Source of the DNA: Pseudomonas sp. NCCP-436
Lineage (GTDB): Bacteria; Pseudomonadota; Gammaproteobacteria; Pseudomonadales; Pseudomonadaceae
Length of the DNA: 64,000 nucleotides
NCBI RefSeq assembly: GCF_019656335.1
Contig: NZ_BPLZ01000008.1
Span: 109,385 to 173,384, forward strand
Reading direction: 5' to 3'
Made by a program: the position numbers and the translations under genes. Positions 54,121 to 63,992 of this stretch are shown piece by piece. How positions within the stretch are numbered: position 1 is the stretch's first letter; the number at the start of each line of letters is the position of its first letter. Below the pieces are notes generated by a model that saw nothing but the letters and a program-made list of their open reading frames with translations, made no database searches and was not told where the DNA came from.

Positions 54121-55068
54121 CTACTGAGCGTGCTCAAGGTAGCCTTGGTAGGCTGGAACTGTGATGGCGGCCAGAATGCCGATAAAGGCGAAGATGCCGA
54201 GCAGCAGGCCGCCCCAGGCCAGGACTGTGACTCCGCGGCTGTTGGGTGGCGCTGGCGGGCCGTAACGGTTGGCACCGCTGGTGCCGGGTATCAGGAACAT
54301 CAGCAGGGTAAAGACGAAGCCGATGAGCGGCACGAAGTTAATCAGCCAGAGCCAGCCGGACCAGCCGATGTCATGCAGCCGCTGTACACCGATCATCACG
54401 CTGACCGCGAAGACTGTGATCCCTATCGGGAGCATCAGGACGCCGCCGAGCACTGGCAGGAAGGCCATGACGCCCATGGCGATTGCATAGGCCAGCATGG
54501 CCAGCAACATCAGTCCCATGGACCAGCCCAGGTAGCGGAGCCGGCCGATTCGACCGCTGATACTGAACACCTTCAGCTCGCCAAATTCCGGCAGGTGTTC
54601 GGCAACATCGGCCTGAGGTGGCGAATAGGGAGATACGGCCGGGGTCGGACTGGGTCGCTGCTCCGCTAGTTGCGCCTGGCGGGCCAGGTACTTCTCGATG
54701 ATGATGCCACAGGCCGTGCATTCACTATTCCTGGGCTGCTCGTGACCACACTTGGGGCAGTTCATGGGGGGCTGTTCGGTCGGCGTGGACTGTTGCAATT
54801 GCTCGTCGGTTGGCACCAGGCTCAGGCTGGCGACCTGATCCACTTCCTTGCGCACGCGGGCACCTGCTTTCTGCAAGGCGGCAAGGTACTGGTCGGCCTG
54901 GCTGTCGCTAAGATCGCGCTTGAGCACAACCAGGGGGCCACTGAACAGGCTGTCGATGCGTGCCGGAGTGCTCTTGAACAGACGGGTCAGGTTTTCCTTG
55001 ACTGTTTCCAAGGTGGTATCGGGCATCAACTGGCCGTCGAAGACGATCTTGTAGCGTGGTGAGCTCAT
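54121..55068 (-). CDS. Zinc-ribbon, DUF805 membrane protein with prepilin-like C-terminus
   Basis: 315 residues. The N-terminus (1-85) looks like a ribosomal L7/L12-type or phosphopeptide-like small domain. A zinc ribbon with C104, C107, C117 and C120 follows, then a Pro-rich linker, then a DUF805 domain of four membrane helices (about 170-275). The C-terminus has another hydrophobic helix with IGILAAITVPAYQGYLEHA, which closely resembles the helix of type IV prepilins but without a cleavable leader before it. Function unknown. Upstream of the SDR gene on the same strand. Confidence 0.8.
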   Translation of the reverse strand: MSSPRYKIVFDGQLMPDTTLETVKENLTRLFKSTPARIDSLFSGPLVVLKRDLSDSQADQYLAALQKAGARVRKEVDQVASLSLVPTDEQLQQSTPTEQPPMNCPKCGHEQPRNSECTACGIIIEKYLARQAQLAEQRPSPTPAVSPYSPPQADVAEHLPEFGELKVFSISGRIGRLRYLGWSMGLMLLAMLAYAIAMGVMAFLPVLGGVLMLPIGITVFAVSVMIGVQRLHDIGWSGWLWLINFVPLIGFVFTLLMFLIPGTSGANRYGPPAPPNSRGVTVLAWGGLLLGIFAFIGILAAITVPAYQGYLEHAQ

Positions 55069-55195
55069 GCGGGCTTCCTTGTCGGCGGAAAAAGGAAAGG
55101 GAGCGGCCTGCTCCGGGAATGGTCGGGCTAGTGGTTAGCCTAGAGTGTCAACTGGTTCGGGCACAAGCTGCCTGGCGTACGGTGTGGGTTGTCGC

Positions 55196-56458
55196 TCATC
55201 CTCCACGCCAGGTGCTCCAGCGGCCGACCAGTTGGCCCTTGCGCAACAGGCGTATTTCGCTGAACTCGCCGAGCAGCCTTTCACTGATTGCCGGGCGCAG
55301 AAATACCCAGTCACCCCGTTGTAGGTTACTGGCCGTGCTGCCCAGCAAGCGTTCCTGATTGGCACTGCGTCCGTAGAATCGGTCGTAATCAAGTCCGCCA
55401 GGGGAGACTGGCTGGGCTGGCCAGCGTCCACCATAAAGGTAGTAGGCCTGCTGGCGATTGCGATCCCAGCCGGCAATCAGTGATTGCAGGGGTTGCAGGT
55501 AGGGAAGTGCGCCATCCTCGATTTTCAGCAGTGGGCTGGCGATCCACAGCGCAGGTTGGTGCCGATGCAGTAGTGCTGTGTCGAACTCGGCAGGTTTGAG
55601 TAGTGCGGAACCTACCGCTACCTCGTTTAAGACGGTTTCCAGTTGGCTGTGCAAAGGGTAGGTCAGGCTGCCTGCGCCATTGAGCAGGGGGGATGAAGGC
55701 CACTGATCGGTAAAAGTCTGGGCGCACTCCAGAAAGGCGTGGTAGCGGGCATTGGTCTGGCCGAATGCCTGTTCCTGCGACAACCAGAACGGCGTATGAG
55801 CAATATGGGCGTCGTATCCCATTAGCCCCTGTAACTGCAGAAACGGATGCTGACGCAGTTGCAGCATGGCCTCTCCAAGTGCTGCGGGCGTGGCAAAACC
55901 ACCGCGATGCAGGCCAACGTCTATCTCCAGGGCGATGCGCAGTGGCTGATTCAGTGCCTGGCCCAGTTCAGCATACTGTTGTAGGCGCTCGTTACTATCG
56001 ATAAGCCAGGTCAGTTGGAGACTCGGTTTGAAGGCCAGGTGCTGCGGCAACTGGCGGTAGAACGCCAGGGCAGCCTGCACGGGTAACGGCTTGCCGAGCA
56101 GCAGGTCTGCTTGCGGGAAGTTGCGTGCCAGCTGGTTGAGCTGAGGTTGGTGAAAAACCATGAAGCGCTGGCTGTTCAGGCGTTTGGAAAGGTATTCGAG
56201 CAGCCCGGGACTGGCCAAAGATTTGACCACCAGACGCAGCGCCAGGCGTCCGTGCAACTGGGCGGCGAGCAGATCCGCGTTGGCGTCCAGCCGGTCCAGG
56301 TCGATCAGCAGCACGGGAGTGCCGTCGCCATCAGCCTGCAGCTGTCGGTTGAGGGAGGCGAAATATCCCTCATGCGGACGACCGCGATTAGACGGGCGCA
56401 AGGTCCAGCCACCCAGCAATGCGAGTGCGCCCAGCCCTACCAGGTGGCGGCGCTTCAT
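55196..56458 (-). CDS. Membrane-anchored PLP enzyme of the alanine racemase/D-threonine aldolase family
   Basis: 420 residues from ATG 56458; the longer frame runs into the gene before it. A twin-Arg start (MKRRHLVGLGALALLGG) is an export signal or anchor. The fold-type III barrel begins near residue 48 and has PLP lysine K79 in RLVVKSL. The C-terminal D-serine-dehydratase-like domain lacks the usual Pro-x-His-x-Cys metal motif: at the matching place (GDWVFLRPAISE) it has PAISE. It may thus be a racemase-like or inactive enzyme. Overlaps the nitronate monooxygenase stop by four bases. Confidence 0.78.
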   Translation of the reverse strand: MKRRHLVGLGALALLGGWTLRPSNRGRPHEGYFASLNRQLQADGDGTPVLLIDLDRLDANADLLAAQLHGRLALRLVVKSLASPGLLEYLSKRLNSQRFMVFHQPQLNQLARNFPQADLLLGKPLPVQAALAFYRQLPQHLAFKPSLQLTWLIDSNERLQQYAELGQALNQPLRIALEIDVGLHRGGFATPAALGEAMLQLRQHPFLQLQGLMGYDAHIAHTPFWLSQEQAFGQTNARYHAFLECAQTFTDQWPSSPLLNGAGSLTYPLHSQLETVLNEVAVGSALLKPAEFDTALLHRHQPALWIASPLLKIEDGALPYLQPLQSLIAGWDRNRQQAYYLYGGRWPAQPVSPGGLDYDRFYGRSANQERLLGSTASNLQRGDWVFLRPAISERLLGEFSEIRLLRKGQLVGRWSTWRGG

Positions 56459-57417
56459 TGCGGCCAGTGCTCTCCCAGTTGCCGAGTGCGAGCCAGAGCA
56501 GCGCGGTATTCGTGATCCAGTCGTGCCACCAGTGTCTGCACTGTGGGTAGATCGTCGATGTCGCCGGCTCCCTGACCTGCCGACCATACGGTTTTCCAGG
56601 CCTTGGCCTCGTCATCCACCGGCTTGAGTTTCTCACCGTAGTTGATGCTGGCTTTGTCCTGCAGACGTTTCAGATCGTAGCCCGCCTGTTCCAGACTCTG
56701 CCGCATGAAACTGGCCGGCACGCCGGAAACCGCCGGGGTGTGGATGATGTCGGCAGCCCGGGTATTGAGCAGCATGTCCTTGTAGGTCCGTGAGGCGGCG
56801 CTCTCGACGGTGGCGATGAAGCGAGTGCCCATATAGGCCAGGTCTGCGCCGAGTAGCTGGGTGGCCAGGATCTCGTGACCATGATTGAGGCAGCCGGCCA
56901 GTAGCACGGTCTTGTCGAAGAACTGGCGGATCTCGGCGAGCAGGGCGAACGGGCTCCAGGTGCCGGCATGGCCGCCAGCACCAGCCGCCACTGCGATCAG
57001 TCCGTCGACACCGGCCTCGGCAGCCTTCTCGGCATGGCGACGGGTAGTCACGTCATGGAATACCAGTCCGCCATAGCCGTGTACCGCATCGACCACCTCC
57101 TTCACCGCCCCAAGACTGGTGATGACGATGGGAACCCGGCGTTCGGCGCAAATGGCCAGATCCGCCTGCAGACGCGGGTTGCTCTGGTGAACGATCAGGT
57201 TGACGGCATAGGGTGCGGCGTCCTCGCTCAGACCGGCTTTCAGTTCGTCGAGCCAGGTCGCGAAGCCTGAAGTCTCACGCTGATTCAGTGCCGGGAAACT
57301 GCCGACGATGCCGCTGTTGCAGCAGGCCGTGACCAGTGCAGGATCCGATACCAGGAACATGGGGGCGGCGACCAGCGGCAGGCGCAGGCGTTGTTCAAGC
57401 AGGGCGGGCAAGGACAT
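56455..57417 (-). CDS. Nitronate monooxygenase (2-nitropropane dioxygenase family)
   Basis: FMN enzyme that oxidises nitronates such as propionate-3-nitronate. 320 residues from ATG 57417 with GAGG upstream; the longer frame overlaps the next gene. N-terminal LRLPLVAAPMFLVSDPALV, FMN phosphate-binding AAGAGGHAG and VLLAGCLNHGHEILATQLLGADLAYMGTRF are present. Lies in a minus-strand operon with the HemJ-like gene (10 bases) and the PLP enzyme. Confidence 0.88.
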   Translation of the reverse strand: MSLPALLEQRLRLPLVAAPMFLVSDPALVTACCNSGIVGSFPALNQRETSGFATWLDELKAGLSEDAAPYAVNLIVHQSNPRLQADLAICAERRVPIVITSLGAVKEVVDAVHGYGGLVFHDVTTRRHAEKAAEAGVDGLIAVAAGAGGHAGTWSPFALLAEIRQFFDKTVLLAGCLNHGHEILATQLLGADLAYMGTRFIATVESAASRTYKDMLLNTRAADIIHTPAVSGVPASFMRQSLEQAGYDLKRLQDKASINYGEKLKPVDDEAKAWKTVWSAGQGAGDIDDLPTVQTLVARLDHEYRAALARTRQLGEHWPQ

Positions 57418-57427
57418 GGCAGGTTCC

Positions 57428-57856
57428 TCAGAAGGGGCGAACGACAACCAGGATGACAATGCCCAGCAGGGCCAGTACTGGGGCTTCGTTGAACCAGCGG
57501 TAGAACACGTGGCTGTGGCGATTCTCGCCACTAGCGAAGCGTTTGAGCTGCGCACCGCAGATCAAGTGGTAGACAACCAGCGCGCTGACCAGAAGCAGCT
57601 TGGCGTGCAGCCAGCCCTGGCTGAAATAGTAGGAGGGGTTGAGACTCAGCAGGCCAGCGCCCAGCGCCAGGGTGAGAACCATCGACGGTGTCATGATGCC
57701 GCGATAAAGCTTGCGCTCCATGACACAGAAGCGTTCGTGGCTGATGTTGTCATGGCTCATCGCGTGGTAAACAAATAGGCGTGGTAGATAGAAGAGTCCG
57801 GCGAACCAGCAAACCAGCGCGATGATGTGCAGGGCCTTGAGCCAGAGATAGAGCAT
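57428..57856 (-). CDS. hemJ: Protoporphyrinogen IX oxidase, HemJ family (CopD-like)
   Basis: 142 residues from ATG 57856, four to five membrane helices. Family features are LHIIALVCWFAGLFYLPRLFVYH near the N-terminus and WLHAKLLLVSALVVYHLICG in the middle, with the His and Lys residues proposed to bind haem. HemJ carries out the penultimate step of haem synthesis in bacteria lacking HemG/HemY. In P. aeruginosa the gene between this position and the next is argC; argC is not in this window. Confidence 0.85.
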   Translation of the reverse strand: MLYLWLKALHIIALVCWFAGLFYLPRLFVYHAMSHDNISHERFCVMERKLYRGIMTPSMVLTLALGAGLLSLNPSYYFSQGWLHAKLLLVSALVVYHLICGAQLKRFASGENRHSHVFYRWFNEAPVLALLGIVILVVVRPF

Positions 57857-58056
57857 TGTAGATCCTTGTGCGGAAAACCTGTTCCGATAGTAGAGTGGCT
57901 GCGCTCTGGCGTCACCCTCGCGGTTGGAGCCTGGTCGATGCGAACTTATCATCGAAACCTTTGCGGTGTTTCAAGAGGGCGGGCGATGAGCCGAGTAACG
58001 GATGGCGCTTGGGCTATCAACGGTAACAGGTGGGCACTGTCACAGAGGTGGCTGGT

Positions 58057-58800
58057 ATGACACCGCGCTGGGAGGTTCGCCTGAGCGATCCGGCGCGTGA
58101 GCGCAGGCACTTCTGGCTGGCACTGTTGGGCTGGCTTTTGATTCCGCTGGCGTTCGGGTTCGGTCTGTATTGGCCGCAGCCAGTCGAATTGCCGGCCGCT
58201 GACGACAATCGGGCATTGCAGATGCAACTGGTTGAGCAGGAACAGGAGCTGGAGCTGTTGCGCCAGCGTCTGGCGGTCTTTGACAGTAGTGAGCGAGTCG
58301 GCCAGCAGACCCTTGAGCAGACGCGGCGTACCATCAAGCTGCTTGAGGATCAGATCTTCAAGCAGCAACAGGAGTTGGCTGCCTACAAGGCGGTACTGGC
58401 CCCGGACAGTCGTCGGGAAGGGTTGCGGATTCGAGCCTTTGAGCTGCAGGCCACGGATGATTCACGGCTTTTTCGCTACAAGGTACTGATGAGCCGGGAC
58501 GGTGTCGGCGACGATCCGTTGCAGGGGCTGCTGCATGTCAGCGTGGAGGGTCGCCAGAACGGAGAGGATGCCAGTATCCCGCTCTCGGTGCTCTCTACGG
58601 AGTTGGAGGAAGCGACCATTCCCTTTTTCTTCAAGCAATTTCAGGCTTTCCCGGAGGCTGGTCGCTTCGGTGAGATACGCCTGCCTGATGCCTTTGAACC
58701 TCATCAGGTGAAGGTCGTGGCGGAGGTCAAAGGTGAGGCGCCGCAGGAGCACAGGTTCGATTGGATCAAATCAGGAGAGACAGCCACGCATGTGGAATAA
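58057..58800 (+). CDS. DUF6776-like coiled-coil membrane protein
   Basis: 247 residues from ATG 58057 (GAGG eight bases upstream). One membrane helix (about 20-40), then a periplasmic coiled coil (about 52-110, rich in Gln/Leu/Glu) and a compact C-terminal domain. Resembles the uncharacterised gene found before the bactofilin in pseudomonads. The last 11 bases overlap the bactofilin start, suggesting they work together at the membrane. Confidence 0.78.
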   Translation: MTPRWEVRLSDPARERRHFWLALLGWLLIPLAFGFGLYWPQPVELPAADDNRALQMQLVEQEQELELLRQRLAVFDSSERVGQQTLEQTRRTIKLLEDQIFKQQQELAAYKAVLAPDSRREGLRIRAFELQATDDSRLFRYKVLMSRDGVGDDPLQGLLHVSVEGRQNGEDASIPLSVLSTELEEATIPFFFKQFQAFPEAGRFGEIRLPDAFEPHQVKVVAEVKGEAPQEHRFDWIKSGETATHVE

Positions 58801-59200
58801 AGACAAGGCCAAGCCGAATTTGCAGCGTTTCAGCGGCAAGACCAGCCTGATTGCTGCAGGCGCCGAGTTGTTGGGGGATATGCGCTTTCAGGGGGCGGTC
58901 CAGATTGATGGTCGGGTGATCGGCAATCTGCAGGCTAGCGAGGGGCTGGTACGTGTCAGTGTTGGGGGACTGGTTGAAGGTGAGATACGTGCACCCCATA
59001 TAGTGATTGATGGCGAAGTGAGTGGTGACGTATTCGCCAGTGATCATCTGGAACTGGGCGCCCGTGCCCGGGTGCGTGGCAACCTGCACTACGGTCTGAT
59101 GGAAATGGCTATGGGCGCGCAGATCGAGGGCTGTTTGTGCCCGCTGAAGGATGATGGGCGTCCGCTGGAACTACCGGCTTCGGTGGATGTTGAGCAATAG
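58790..59200 (+). CDS. Bactofilin (polymer-forming cytoskeletal protein)
   Basis: 136 residues from ATG 58790. Right-handed beta-helix bactofilin core (about 22-120): GAELLGDMRFQGAVQIDGRVIGNL, VEGEIRAPHIVIDGEVSGDVFASDHLEL. Bactofilins self-assemble into filaments and often recruit peptidoglycan enzymes; the nearby M23 peptidase is suggestive but not adjacent. Translationally coupled to the coiled-coil membrane protein. Confidence 0.93.
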   Translation: MWNKDKAKPNLQRFSGKTSLIAAGAELLGDMRFQGAVQIDGRVIGNLQASEGLVRVSVGGLVEGEIRAPHIVIDGEVSGDVFASDHLELGARARVRGNLHYGLMEMAMGAQIEGCLCPLKDDGRPLELPASVDVEQ

Positions 59201-59273
59201 TTGACCGGTTTCGTCGGGCAAGCGGATAATGCCTGCCGTAACGCAGTATGGCGCATGGCGCCGGGAGTACAGC

Positions 59274-59624
59274 ATGAGCGTCGAAACCTTCACCCCTGCC
59301 CCGATGCACTTTACCCAGGGTGCTGCCAGTAAGGTGAAGACCCTGGTCGATGAAGAGGGCAACCCTCGCCTGAAATTGCGCGTATTCGTCACAGGCGGCG
59401 GTTGTTCGGGTTTTCAGTACGGTTTCACCTTCGATGAGGAGGTGGCCGAAGACGACACCATCATTGAGCGAGAGGGTGTCAGTCTGGTGGTCGATGCGAT
59501 GAGTTTTCAGTACCTGGTGGGATCAGAGGTTGACTATCAGGAAGGTCTGGAAGGCTCGCGCTTTGTCATCAAGAACCCTAACGCTACCACCACCTGTGGC
59601 TGCGGGTCCTCGTTCTCGATCTGA
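59274..59624 (+). CDS. erpA: Iron-sulfur cluster insertion protein ErpA
   Basis: A-type Fe-S carrier of 116 residues from ATG 59274 (GGGAG upstream). The three ligand cysteines are C44 in GGGCSGF, and C108 and C110 in TTCGCG. It delivers clusters to isoprenoid and respiratory enzymes. Followed by its own terminator. Confidence 0.96.
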   Translation: MSVETFTPAPMHFTQGAASKVKTLVDEEGNPRLKLRVFVTGGGCSGFQYGFTFDEEVAEDDTIIEREGVSLVVDAMSFQYLVGSEVDYQEGLEGSRFVIKNPNATTTCGCGSSFSI

Positions 59625-59646
59625 GGACAAGTTTTTTCTTTGAAGG

Positions 59647-59671
59647 AACGCCGCGCATTGCGCGGCGTTTT
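59647..59671 (+). terminator. Intrinsic terminator of erpA
   Basis: AACGCCGCGC-ATT-GCGCGGCGTT, a perfect 10-bp stem, followed by TTCATT. It also lies ten bases from the convergent anmK stop. Confidence 0.88.
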
Positions 59672-59680
59672 CATTGAGGC

Positions 59681-60775
<1,095 letters not shown>

Positions 60776-62215
60776 TTATTGCTGCCGGTTGGCGGCCAGC
60801 AGGGTGGCCTTTTCCTGATCCATTCGTGCCATCAGCGGCTTGCTCAACTGCATGAAGCGCTTTTTCTCGCTGGCGGCGATGGGGTCAGCCATAGGCAGCT
60901 TCTGGCTCAGTGGATCGACATGTACCCCGTTGACCTGGAACTCGTAGTGCAGGTGCGGGCCAGTGGAAAGGCCGGTGGTGCCGATATAGCCGATAATCTG
61001 TCCTTGCTTGACATTGACGCCATTGCGAATGCCCTTGGCGAAACCCTGCATATGTGCATAGAGGGTGCGGTAGCGCTGGCCGTGCTGGATGATCACGGTA
61101 TTACCATAACCGCCGTTACGTCCTGCCAGGGTAACACGGCCATCGCCGGCAGCCTTGATCGGGGTACCGCGGGGAGCCGCGTAGTCCACCCCCTTGTGGG
61201 CGCGGATCTTGTTCAGAATCGGGTGTTTGCGACCAGTGGAGAAGCGAGAGCTTATACGGGCGAAGTCTACCGGCGTACGGATAAACGCCTTGCGCATGCT
61301 TTCTCCGTTGGCATTGTAGTAGCTGGTTGTGCCCTGTTTGCTGGTGTAGCGCACGGCCGTGTATGTCTTTCCGCGGTTGGTGAAACGTGCCGAGAGTATG
61401 TTGCCGGTGCCCACGCTCTTGCCGTTTACCACTTTTTCTTCGTAGATCGCCTCAAATTCGTCGCCTTCGCGAATGTCCATTGCAAAGTCGATGTCATAGC
61501 CGAAGATGTTTGCCAGCTCCATGGTCAGGTTGTGGGACAGGCCCGCGCGTTTGGCGGAGAGAAACAGAGAGCTGTTGATGACGCCATGGCTGTAGCGAGT
61601 CACTACCTCAGGCTTGATCTGCTCGCTCTGAAAGTCGAAACCCTTGTCGTCACGAACCAGTCGGATGGTTTCCAGATCGCTTAGGCGAGTCTGCAGCTGC
61701 TTCAACTTGCCTTCCTTATCCAGTTCAAAATCCAGTACTTGGCCGACTTGCAAGCGGCCAAACTGTTTGGCTTGCTTGCTGCTGTTAAGTGCTTGGTGCA
61801 GGTCGTTGGCATTCAGGCCGACCTTGGAAAATACAGTGGAAAGGGTGTCGCCACTGCTGACAGTGATGCTGTGGTGGTTAGGCTGAGGAGTTGGCGTAGG
61901 GGCTTCGATAGTATCTAGGGAAGCCGGCTCAGTGCTTTGTGCAGGAGCTGCGTTGGCGACGCTGTCGCTGGGTTGCTCGATGCGGGCAAAGGGCGAGGAA
62001 AGCTCTTGAGGTAGTTGCTTTTGTCGGAGGTCGTCCTTTTCCTGAAGCACCAACTCAGCTTCATTGCCGAGATCCAGCTCGATAAAGGTTTTCTGCGCTT
62101 CGACTTCGCGCGAAGGGAACACCAGGAGTGCCAGGCTCAGCAGTGCGGCGACGCCACTCGCAGCCAGGATATGGCTCTTCGGGTATGGCGGAGCTTCGGG
62201 GGTCTTGTGCGTCAT
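60776..62215 (-). CDS. M23 family murein endopeptidase (MepM-like)
   Basis: Zinc endopeptidase that cuts peptide cross-links in the periplasm. 479 residues from ATG 62215; an in-frame TTG 51 bases upstream lies inside a probable -10 box. One membrane anchor (about 17-36), LysM-like/OapA region (about 115-170), Csd3-like domain, and M23 domain about 330-430 with HKGVDYAAP and GPHLHYEF zinc and catalytic residues. Divergent from tyrS. No good Shine-Dalgarno site. Confidence 0.9.
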   Translation of the reverse strand: MTHKTPEAPPYPKSHILAASGVAALLSLALLVFPSREVEAQKTFIELDLGNEAELVLQEKDDLRQKQLPQELSSPFARIEQPSDSVANAAPAQSTEPASLDTIEAPTPTPQPNHHSITVSSGDTLSTVFSKVGLNANDLHQALNSSKQAKQFGRLQVGQVLDFELDKEGKLKQLQTRLSDLETIRLVRDDKGFDFQSEQIKPEVVTRYSHGVINSSLFLSAKRAGLSHNLTMELANIFGYDIDFAMDIREGDEFEAIYEEKVVNGKSVGTGNILSARFTNRGKTYTAVRYTSKQGTTSYYNANGESMRKAFIRTPVDFARISSRFSTGRKHPILNKIRAHKGVDYAAPRGTPIKAAGDGRVTLAGRNGGYGNTVIIQHGQRYRTLYAHMQGFAKGIRNGVNVKQGQIIGYIGTTGLSTGPHLHYEFQVNGVHVDPLSQKLPMADPIAASEKKRFMQLSKPLMARMDQEKATLLAANRQQ

Positions 62216-62393
62216 GGCGTGAGGCGTTTTCTTGGAATGGGCGATAACTGTATAAAATATAATCAAAAGTCCTGTGGGGCAACCCTTGATCGTGTCTGCC
62301 GGTCAGCGAAACGCGCTCTCTGGCAAACTTGTAATTAGTTCGTGATCTTGTATTTTGGGTTCCCTTTCAATTGGCAGTGGTTACGGTTTTTTC

Positions 62394-63593
62394 ATGAAGT
62401 CGGTCGAAGAACAGCTGGCGCTGATCAAGCGCGGCGCGGAAGAGGTTCTGGTTGAGGCGGAGCTGATCGAGAAACTCAAGCGGGGGCAGCCGCTGCGGAT
62501 CAAGGCCGGGTTCGATCCGACTGCACCCGATTTGCACCTTGGTCATACCGTTCTTATTAACAAGCTGCGCCAGTTCCAGGAGCTTGGTCATCAGGTGATT
62601 TTCCTGATTGGTGATTTCACTGGCATGATCGGTGATCCCAGTGGTAAGAGCGCGACGCGTCCGCCGCTGACTCGTGAACAGGTACTGGAGAATGCCGAGA
62701 CCTACAAGCAGCAGGTCTTCAAGATTCTCGATCCGGCCAGGACCGAGGTCGCTTTCAACTCTACTTGGATGGACAGGCTCTCGCCGGCCGATTTCATCCG
62801 TTTGGCGTCGCAGTACACGGTGGCGCGCATGCTTGAACGTGACGACTTTGACAAGCGCTATAGTGGCAATCAGCCGATCGCCATTCATGAATTCCTTTAT
62901 CCGCTGGTGCAGGGCTACGACTCGGTGGCGCTGAAAGCGGATGTCGAGCTAGGTGGTACCGATCAGAAATTCAACCTGTTGATGGGGCGTGAGCTGCAGC
63001 GTGCCTATGGCCAGGAGTCTCAGTGCATTGTCACCATGCCGTTGCTGGAAGGGCTTGATGGCGTGAAGAAGATGTCCAAGTCCCTGGGCAACTATGTCGG
63101 TATCCAGGAAGCTCCCGGCGTTATGTACAACAAGTTGGTATCTATGCCGGACTCTCTGATGTGGCGGTATTTTGAGCTGCTCAGTTTCCGCTCCATGGAG
63201 GAAATCAATCAATTCCGTCGAGATGTCGAGGCTGGCGCCAACCCGCGTGACATCAAAATCAAGCTGGCGGAAGAAATTGTTGCTCGCTTTCACGGTGAAG
63301 AAGCGGCGGCCAGTGCCCATCGCTCAGCAGGTAATCGAATGAAAGATGGCGAGCTGCCGGAGGATCTGCCGGAAATTCAGCTGACCTCGGCCGAGGATAT
63401 GCCAATTTCTTCCGTTCTCAACAGGGCTGGTTTGGTGCGTAATGCCGCAATGGCTCGCGATCTGCTTGGTAGTGGCGGTGTGCGCGTAGATGGTCAGGTG
63501 GTCGAGCGTGCCTTCCTGTTCAGGCTCGGAGCAACTCATGTCTGTCAGGCAGGTAAGAAAGCCTTTGCTCGCATTACCCTCAAGGCTGAGTGA
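62394..63593 (+). CDS. tyrS: Tyrosyl-tRNA synthetase (TyrZ type)
   Basis: Charges tRNA-Tyr. 399 residues from ATG 62394; the frame continues 13 unconserved codons upstream. Class I signatures HLGH at 48-51 and KMSKS at about 226-230, with a C-terminal S4 RNA-binding domain ([14 protein letters not shown]). P. aeruginosa has two such enzymes; this one, upstream of an rRNA operon, corresponds to TyrZ. Confidence 0.95.
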   Translation: MKSVEEQLALIKRGAEEVLVEAELIEKLKRGQPLRIKAGFDPTAPDLHLGHTVLINKLRQFQELGHQVIFLIGDFTGMIGDPSGKSATRPPLTREQVLENAETYKQQVFKILDPARTEVAFNSTWMDRLSPADFIRLASQYTVARMLERDDFDKRYSGNQPIAIHEFLYPLVQGYDSVALKADVELGGTDQKFNLLMGRELQRAYGQESQCIVTMPLLEGLDGVKKMSKSLGNYVGIQEAPGVMYNKLVSMPDSLMWRYFELLSFRSMEEINQFRRDVEAGANPRDIKIKLAEEIVARFHGEEAAASAHRSAGNRMKDGELPEDLPEIQLTSAEDMPISSVLNRAGLVRNAAMARDLLGSGGVRVDGQVVERAFLFRLGATHVCQAGKKAFARITLKAE

Positions 63594-63612
63594 GGAGATT
63601 CGAAATTAAGGC

Positions 63613-63640
63613 TTGACGTTCTGTCGCTGGGCTGTAGAAT
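63613..63640 (+). promoter_or_regulatory. rRNA operon promoter P1
   Basis: TTGACG (63613-63618), 16-base spacer, TAGAAT (63635-63640), then a GC-rich discriminator GCGCGCC typical of stringently controlled rRNA promoters. Confidence 0.88.
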
Positions 63641-63710
63641 GCGCGCCACTTCAGCGATGAAGCGCTTCAAAAACTTCTTGTTAATCAACAAGTTAAGTTG
63701 AATGAAGGGT

Positions 63711-63738
63711 TTGCGGATCTGAAGTTGGCGTGTAGGAT
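63711..63738 (+). promoter_or_regulatory. Possible extra rRNA promoter, weaker
   Basis: TTGCGG (63711-63716), 16 bases, TAGGAT (63733-63738), followed by GCGCCGG. Same spacing and discriminator as its three neighbours but with poorer boxes. Confidence 0.55.
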
Positions 63739-63807
63739 GCGCCGGCCGGTGGGTGGTGAGCTGCTCTCGGTGTTTCGATCGGAAATCGAAGGTGGTGAAA
63801 GAGGTGG

Positions 63808-63835
63808 TTGACAGCGGATTTAAACGCTGTAGAAT
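63808..63835 (+). promoter_or_regulatory. rRNA operon promoter P2
   Basis: TTGACA (63808-63813), 16 bases, TAGAAT (63830-63835), then GCGCCTCC. Confidence 0.9.
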
Positions 63836-63915
63836 GCGCCTCCCGCTGGAGAGAAGAAGATCTGATCGAAAGCGCAAGTGGTTGAGTAGAAAGAAAAAAT
63901 TCTTCGAAAAACAGC

Positions 63916-63943
63916 TTGACAGATTGAAAGGCTGCTGTAGAAT
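63916..63943 (+). promoter_or_regulatory. rRNA operon promoter P3
   Basis: TTGACA (63916-63921), 16 bases, TAGAAT (63938-63943), then GCGCGGCC. The closest to the expected 16S gene, which begins beyond the window. Confidence 0.9.
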
Positions 63944-63980
63944 GCGCGGCCTTGATTGAGGCGAAAGGCCTGATCGAAAC

Positions 63981-63992
63981 GCTCTTTAACAA
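63981..63992 (+). promoter_or_regulatory. boxA antitermination site of an rRNA leader
   Basis: GCTCTTTAACAA matches the boxA core bound by NusB/S10 in rRNA leaders. It marks the leader of a 16S-23S-5S operon that continues beyond position 64000. Confidence 0.85.

Noticed and set aside
63753..63959. 68-codon frame before the rRNA operon
   Set aside because: Spans two strong rRNA promoters, so it is leader DNA and not a gene.
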